A DNA stretch of 25,407 nt. It comes from a virus. The DNA is taken from the IMG/VR virus record IMGVR_UViG_3300017964_000064, positions 1 to 25,407 of that record. One strand, written 5' to 3'. The position numbers were made by a program, and so were the translations under genes. Positions within the stretch are counted from its first letter, which is position 1; each line of letters starts with the position of its first letter. The notes beneath the pieces were generated by a model. The model did no database searches. It was not told the DNA's origin and was given only the letters and a program-made list of their open reading frames with translations. Shown here piece after piece: positions 20,960 to 25,407 of the stretch.

Positions 20960-23418
20960 GCCTACGCGATTGTATTGCTGAAGCCGAAGCCGCTGGCGAC
21001 GTAACGCCGGAGCAGGCGCGATATTCGCGCGACCTTTTCGACGCCATCTACGACGAGAACGTCAAAACGATGGGGCCAGAGGAAGCTGACGCAGCAGCCG
21101 GGCGCCAGACTTTCGACCGTATGAAGGCAGACGCAGCGCACTCGAAGCGCGTCAAGATCTTGCAGGCTGTTAAGTTTCAAGCTCGAGCACAGGACATGCT
21201 CGCCTACCCCGAGCTGCGCGGCACGTTCCGCCCCGGCAGAGCGCTGCAAGCATTGATCGAGGCTGACAACTCTAGCCGGGGCGTGTCCCTTGCCTACTAT
21301 CAGCGAGGCGTCGAGAAAGAGCTGTTCGCGCACATGGACAGCGTGCTGTACGAGTTCCGACGCACCGTCACCGGCGGCGAGCGAAATCGCGCGACGCAGC
21401 TCGACCTAGTAAAAGAAGCGTTCGGCGAGGACAGCAAAAACCCGGCAGCACGCGAACTCGCAGAGGCGTGGAAGCAAACGCATGAGCTGGCGCGGCAGCG
21501 CGCAAACAATGCTGGGATGCGGATTGCAAAGCGCGCCGACTATGGGCTGCCGCAGCACCACGACCGCCGGCTGATCCGCGACGTATCCAAGGACGAATGG
21601 ATTAAATTTACCCGCGACCGCCTCGACATCGAGAACATGGTGGATGGCCGCACCGGGCTGCCCTTCAACGAGGACACAATCCGTGCGGCGCTTTCCGAGG
21701 TTTACGATTCAATCGCGTCGGACGGCCTGAACGATCTGATCCCAGGCACAACACCTCGAGGTCGAGCGCTTCACAACCGGCGCACCGATAGCCGCTTCCT
21801 CAAGTTCAAAGACGCAAAAAGCTGGAGCGAGTATCAGGAGCGGTTTGGCGACCCTGACGTATTTGAGACGATGGTCGATCACCTGCGCAACATGGCGCGC
21901 GATATAACCAAGCTCGAGGTTCTCGGCCCAAACCCGGACGCCACGATCTCTGCGCTGCGAGCCTACGCGCAAAAGAAGGCGTCAGAGCGCCCGGGCAATG
22001 AGGCGCTGGATAAACTACAGGGCGACCTCGTTAAGTTCGACACGATGTGGAAGCTCTGGGACAAGGGCGACACGACCGCGAACACTCGAGCTGCATTGAT
22101 TATGGGCGGCGCGCGCAACGTCGTCTCTGGCGCGCTGCTTGGTGGCGCACCGATCACGGCTCTGTCCGACTTCAATACCCAGCGCATCGCGGCGAACTTT
22201 ATTGGCATGCCGGTCACGCCGCTGATGTCTCGAGTATTCAGCGAAATGCGGCAGGACGCGGACGCCGCGAAGTTTGCCGCGCGCATGGGCCTTGTCGCTG
22301 ACTCCTATATCGAAGTCGGCACAATGAACGCCCGTTACTTTGGCGACCACATGCAGCCAGGTGTCACGCGCCGCATTGCCGAAACCGTACACCGCGCGTC
22401 TGGTCTAACAGGGTTTACACGAGCTGGCCGCCAAGCCTTCGGCCTCGAGTTCCAAGGCTATCTTGCTGACGAGGTGGCCAAGCGCTTCGACGAGCTGCAC
22501 CCCGGGCTTCAGCAGGTCATGGAGGCGGAAGGAATTAGCGCGGCGGATTGGGACGTGATCCGCGCCACACCGCTGCTCGACCGTGATGGCGCAACCTTTC
22601 TGCGCATCCTCGATGTCGCCTCCCGCGACGATCTCCCGCGCATGTATCGCGAGGAGCTGGCCATGAAGGCCATGTCGATGATGGAGCGGCAGATGGATCA
22701 GGCGGTGCCGGTTGCGACCTTGCGAGCTCGCGCAACGCTTGGTGGAGGCACTGCAAAAGGCACGTTTGTTGGCGAGGTTGTGCGCGGCGTCGCACAGTTT
22801 AAATCGTTCCCGGTCACGCTGTGGCATCAAAACCTCGGCCGCATGTGGGCAATCCAAGATCCTAAAAAGCGCTATGCGGCGATTGCCGGCTTCGTTGTGA
22901 GCACCACGGTCATGGGCGCGGCGATCCTCGAGGCCAAGCAAATCGCTTATGGCCGAGACCCACGGCCAATCAATGACGTTAATTTCTGGGTCGCAGCACT
23001 GCTGCAAGGCGGCGGTCTGGGCATCGTAGGCGACTTCCTGTTCTCAAACATCAACCGCTACGGTAGTGGCTTCGGCGCCACACTCGCCGGCCCTACCGCC
23101 GGCCTCGGCACAGACACAATCAACCTCACTCTCGGCAACATGCTGCAACTTGCACAGGGCGAGGACACCAACTTTGCTCGCGAGCTGACCGATTACGTCA
23201 CGCGATACACCCCGGGCTCGAGCATCTGGTATTTGCGCCTCGCTACGGAGCGGATGCTTATCGACCAGATAAGGCTGATGACCGATCCCGACGCCCGCAA
23301 GACCTTCCGACGCCGCGCTCAGCGCTGGGACCGCGACTACAATCAGAGATCATGGTGGGAACAGGGCGACTTCCTACCGGAGCGCGGCCCGGATTTGGGC
23401 AACGTGATTGGCAACTAA
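20956..23418 (+). CDS. Large ejection/virion-core protein with C-terminal membrane segments
   Basis: An 820-aa protein. The ATG at 20956 overlaps the previous stop (ATGA) and has GAAGGA 8 nt upstream, so it is preferred to the ATG at 20947. The N-terminal 400 residues are charged helices; the C-terminal part holds VAQFKSFPVTLWHQNLGR, the hydrophobic helix AAIAGFVVSTTVMGAAILEA (about 641-660), ALLQGGGLGIVGDFLFSNIN, a Gly-rich segment, YTPGSSIWYLRLATERML, and WWEQGDFLPERGPDLGNV at the end. That C-terminal architecture recurs in large phage virion proteins and polyvalent proteins encoded beside the internal core genes (possibly an LPD-type domain; I cannot verify the name). It probably enters the host envelope with the core. 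No peptidoglycan-hydrolase motif is visible. Confidence 0.65.
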   Translation: MSLRDCIAEAEAAGDVTPEQARYSRDLFDAIYDENVKTMGPEEADAAAGRQTFDRMKADAAHSKRVKILQAVKFQARAQDMLAYPELRGTFRPGRALQALIEADNSSRGVSLAYYQRGVEKELFAHMDSVLYEFRRTVTGGERNRATQLDLVKEAFGEDSKNPAARELAEAWKQTHELARQRANNAGMRIAKRADYGLPQHHDRRLIRDVSKDEWIKFTRDRLDIENMVDGRTGLPFNEDTIRAALSEVYDSIASDGLNDLIPGTTPRGRALHNRRTDSRFLKFKDAKSWSEYQERFGDPDVFETMVDHLRNMARDITKLEVLGPNPDATISALRAYAQKKASERPGNEALDKLQGDLVKFDTMWKLWDKGDTTANTRAALIMGGARNVVSGALLGGAPITALSDFNTQRIAANFIGMPVTPLMSRVFSEMRQDADAAKFAARMGLVADSYIEVGTMNARYFGDHMQPGVTRRIAETVHRASGLTGFTRAGRQAFGLEFQGYLADEVAKRFDELHPGLQQVMEAEGISAADWDVIRATPLLDRDGATFLRILDVASRDDLPRMYREELAMKAMSMMERQMDQAVPVATLRARATLGGGTAKGTFVGEVVRGVAQFKSFPVTLWHQNLGRMWAIQDPKKRYAAIAGFVVSTTVMGAAILEAKQIAYGRDPRPINDVNFWVAALLQGGGLGIVGDFLFSNINRYGSGFGATLAGPTAGLGTDTINLTLGNMLQLAQGEDTNFARELTDYVTRYTPGSSIWYLRLATERMLIDQIRLMTDPDARKTFRRRAQRWDRDYNQRSWWEQGDFLPERGPDLGNVIGN

Positions 23419-23454
23419 TGGGTAATTTTTCCATAACGCAAAGGGACCGTTTCG

Positions 23455-25218
23455 ATGGCTGACTACTCCATAACAGCGGTCGCGCGCCGCGTCGTTTACA
23501 CCGGCTCGGCCGGCGTGGGGCCTTACAACTTCAACTTCCCCGTGCTCGCAGAGACCGACCTCGCGGTGTACGTCAACGACAGTCTGCAAACGCTGACCAC
23601 CGACTACACTGTCTCGATTGGTGCAGCCGGCACAGGCTCGATCACGCTAGTCAGCGCCGCAACCGGCAGCGATAACGTCACCATTGTTGGCGCGCGCGAC
23701 ATCGAGCGCACGACAGACTTCGTGACCGCCGGCGACCTTCTTGCGTCGTCTCTTAATACTGAGCTCGACAGCCAGACGATATTTGTGCAGCAGGTGTCAG
23801 AAGATGCGGCGCGCGCGATTAAGGCGCCGGTCACGGATCCGACCTCTATTGATATGACGCTGCCGACCAAGGCGTCACGCGCCGGCAAAACGCTGGCTTT
23901 CGACACAAACGGCGATCCAGTCGTCGGCGAGGATATTGGCAACTGGCGCGGGGATTGGGCTTCCGGCACCGCTTATACCGTCCGAGATCTGGTGAAGGAT
24001 CCGACCAACAGCAATGTTTATCGTGTAAACACGGCGCACACCTCGAGCGGCTCCACGCCGATTTCAACAAACGCCGACGCGGCCAAGTTTGACCTGGTGG
24101 TTGACGCCGCAGCAGCGGCGGGCTCGGCGACAGCGGCGGCGGCCTCGGCGACAGCGGCGGCGGCTAGCGCCAGCAGCGCATCGACCAGCGCCAGTAATGC
24201 CTCGACCAGCGCCACCAGCGCATCGACCGCCAGCGCCTCGGCGACGACCGCTAAGACGGCGTCCGAAACTGCCCAGGCAGCATCTGAAGCAGCCCAAGCA
24301 GCAGCCGAAACCGCCCAAGCAGCGGCGGAAACTGCCGAGACCAATAGCGGCACCAGCGCCACTGCGAGCGCCGCCAGCGCAACTTCTGCTGCATCATCAG
24401 CATCGTCGGCCTCTAGCAGTAGCGCTTCGGCCAGCGCCTCGGCCACATCGGCATCCGGCTCGGCATCGACCGCGACGACCCAAGCGGGCATCGCGACCAC
24501 AAAAGCTGGGGAAGCCTCGACCTCGGCTGCTAATGCGGCGACCAGCGAGACCAATGCGGCGACTAGCGCGACTGCCGCCGCAGCAGCGCAGGCAGCAGCG
24601 GAACTTGCGGCTGATAACTTTGACGACACCTACCTGGGAGCGAAGGCGTCAGACCCGACGGTCGATAACGACGGGGACGCGCTGACGGCAGGCGACCTGT
24701 ATTTCAATACAACGTCAAACGAAATGAAGGTCTATAACGGCTCGTCGTGGCAGGTGACTGCGGTCACCACTGACGGCCTGCTGGCCGCGTCAAACAACTT
24801 GTCTGACCTTGCGTCGGCAGCAACAGCGCGCACGAACTTGGGCTTGGCTATTGGCTCAGACGTGCAGGCGTTCGATGCCGACACCGCTGTCACCGACGCG
24901 GCTCAGACGTTCACGGTCAGCCAGCGTGGCACGATCACCACCGACAACGATCTCAGCTTCGATCTCAGCGTCACGAATAACTTCAAATGCACCCCCACCG
25001 GCACCGGCACGCTGACGTTCACGAACCACACCGCTGCCGCCGGGCAATCTGGCAACATTCTGCTGGACAATAGCGGCGGCTATGCCATCAGCCTCGCGGC
25101 GACGACCAAGGGCGATGCCAATCTAGCCACGACGATCAGCACTGCTGGAACCTATTGGCTCTCGTATTACGACGACGGGACCAATGCTTATGTCACCACC
25201 AGCGCGGCGTTTGCGTAA
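23455..25218 (+). CDS. Tail fibre protein with T7-type N-terminal domain
   Basis: A 587-aa fibre (T7 gp17 is 553). The N-terminus VVYTGSAGVGPYNFNFPVL, then DLAVYVNDSLQTLTTDYTV, is the T7-type attachment domain that binds the nozzle. A chitin-binding-like module follows at about 162-195 (NWRGDWASGTAYTVRDLV). The shaft (about 215-385) is low-complexity Ala/Ser/Thr heptad-like repeat. The C-terminal part contains DLYFNTTSNEMKVYNGSSW (about 415-433), a short phage-fibre repeat, and a beta-rich tip. The start has AAAGGGA upstream. It is followed by a 1-bp overlap with a second adhesin. The tip may need the downstream gene for host recognition. Confidence 0.87.
   Translation: MADYSITAVARRVVYTGSAGVGPYNFNFPVLAETDLAVYVNDSLQTLTTDYTVSIGAAGTGSITLVSAATGSDNVTIVGARDIERTTDFVTAGDLLASSLNTELDSQTIFVQQVSEDAARAIKAPVTDPTSIDMTLPTKASRAGKTLAFDTNGDPVVGEDIGNWRGDWASGTAYTVRDLVKDPTNSNVYRVNTAHTSSGSTPISTNADAAKFDLVVDAAAAAGSATAAAASATAAAASASSASTSASNASTSATSASTASASATTAKTASETAQAASEAAQAAAETAQAAAETAETNSGTSATASAASATSAASSASSASSSSASASASATSASGSASTATTQAGIATTKAGEASTSAANAATSETNAATSATAAAAAQAAAELAADNFDDTYLGAKASDPTVDNDGDALTAGDLYFNTTSNEMKVYNGSSWQVTAVTTDGLLAASNNLSDLASAATARTNLGLAIGSDVQAFDADTAVTDAAQTFTVSQRGTITTDNDLSFDLSVTNNFKCTPTGTGTLTFTNHTAAAGQSGNILLDNSGGYAISLAATTKGDANLATTISTAGTYWLSYYDDGTNAYVTTSAAFA
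24097..24612 (+). repeat. Low-complexity repeat encoding the fibre shaft
   Basis: GC-rich Ala/Ser/Thr-coding repeats, including a 21-bp tandem (CTCGGCGACAGCGGCGGCGG from 24123 and again from 24144) and several GCCCAAGCAGC-type units between about 24270 and 24330. Such stretches are prone to slippage and recombination that changes shaft length. Repeat units are imperfect. Confidence 0.7.
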
Positions 25219-25407
25219 TGTCGATCATTCAGGGCAACACTAAGGTATCTGCTGCTGCTGGCGGTTACACCATCGACCAGTCGGTCCGGTTTGATAAGAC
25301 GACCAGTTCTAAGCTGCAGCAGACTCAGGTCACGCCAGACGGGAATAGCTGGACAATTTCGTTTTGGCTAAAACGAGGCAAGATCGATGCCTCTGAAATG
25401 TGGTTTA
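25218..25407 (+). CDS. LamG-like adhesin/structural protein, N-terminal part (cut by window)
   Basis: The 63 visible residues start in TAATG overlap with the fibre stop. SVRFDKTTSSKLQQTQVTP followed by DGNSWTISFWLKRGKID resembles the N-terminal strand pattern of the concanavalin/LamG-like domains that occur in large phage tail and capsid-surface proteins (x-S-x-R-F-x-x-x-x-S-x-L, then W-T-x-S-F-W-x-K-R). It is expected to be a second host-recognition or virion-surface protein. The gene runs off the window end, so its length and C-terminal domain are unknown. Confidence 0.6.
   Translation, partial: MSIIQGNTKVSAAAGGYTIDQSVRFDKTTSSKLQQTQVTPDGNSWTISFWLKRGKIDASEMWF

Noticed and set aside
24018-24629. 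203-codon minus-strand frame opposite the fibre shaft
   Set aside because: It is only the complement of the Ala/Ser repeat (long Ala/Val/Leu runs) and has no independent signal.
23455-25407. Diversity-generating retroelement, as in BPP-1
   Set aside because: No reverse transcriptase gene or template/variable repeat pair was seen near the fibre genes; it could lie beyond the window but nothing here supports it.

Overview
The window is a contiguous piece of a tailed-phage genome (or an equivalent prophage region) encoding a short-tailed, podovirus-type virion. All convincing genes lie on the + strand except one small candidate gene nested antisense in a virion gene. Genes are tightly packed, with many ATGA, TAATG or longer overlaps, and the largest non-coding gap is about 160 bp. 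No integrase, tRNA, CRISPR array, transposase, RNA polymerase, DNA polymerase or lysis gene was seen. The DNA is GC-rich with GC-ending codons. Together with the look of the replication genes this suggests a proteobacterial, perhaps alphaproteobacterial, host; that host assignment is inference only.

Layout. (1) 1-4272, DNA-processing module: a PD-(D/E)XK nuclease cut by the window edge, a small AlpA/excisionase-type DNA-binding protein, an acidic-tailed SSB-like protein, a TOPRIM plus RecA-fold primase/helicase, a protein ending in a near-perfect SSB C-terminal tip, and a winged-helix protein resembling phage replication initiators. A cluster of GGGACAC repeats with a long imperfect hairpin lies across the helicase end and the next gene and is a candidate replication origin. 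(2) 4273-4431, a dyad-rich gap. (3) 4432-6943, two small genes and the packaging genes: a MazG-like/Cys-cluster protein, a 51-aa DnaJ-like zinc protein, a putative small terminase, an XRE-type HTH protein and the large terminase. (4) 6997-12312, head and tail-tube genes: a GNAT-like gp13-type protein, a small virion-associated protein, portal, Bbp19-like protein, scaffold, major capsid protein, decoration-like protein, a stem-loop, and tail tubular protein A. (5) 12312-23418, nozzle protein and ejection proteins: tail tubular protein B, gp14-like and gp15-like internal proteins, a 1299-aa gp16-sized polyvalent protein and an 820-aa membrane-segment protein. (6) 23455-end, a T7-type tail fibre and the start of a LamG-like adhesin.

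The architecture matches the T7/BPP-1 style of podovirus: portal of the head-to-tail-connector family, scaffold, capsid, tail tube A and B, three internal virion proteins, then fibre. Most lengths are close to their T7 counterparts (gp14 184 vs 196, gp15 738 vs 747, gp16-position 1299 vs 1318). The most unusual content is the gp16-position protein, which appears to carry two ParB/DdrB-like segments and a degenerate RelA/SpoT-like nucleotidyltransferase region. Within its serine-rich linker lies a 68-aa antisense reading frame with its own GGAGG ribosome-binding site. Further points are the GGGACAC array, the SSB-tip mimic, and a strong excess of the palindrome CTCGAG across the window.
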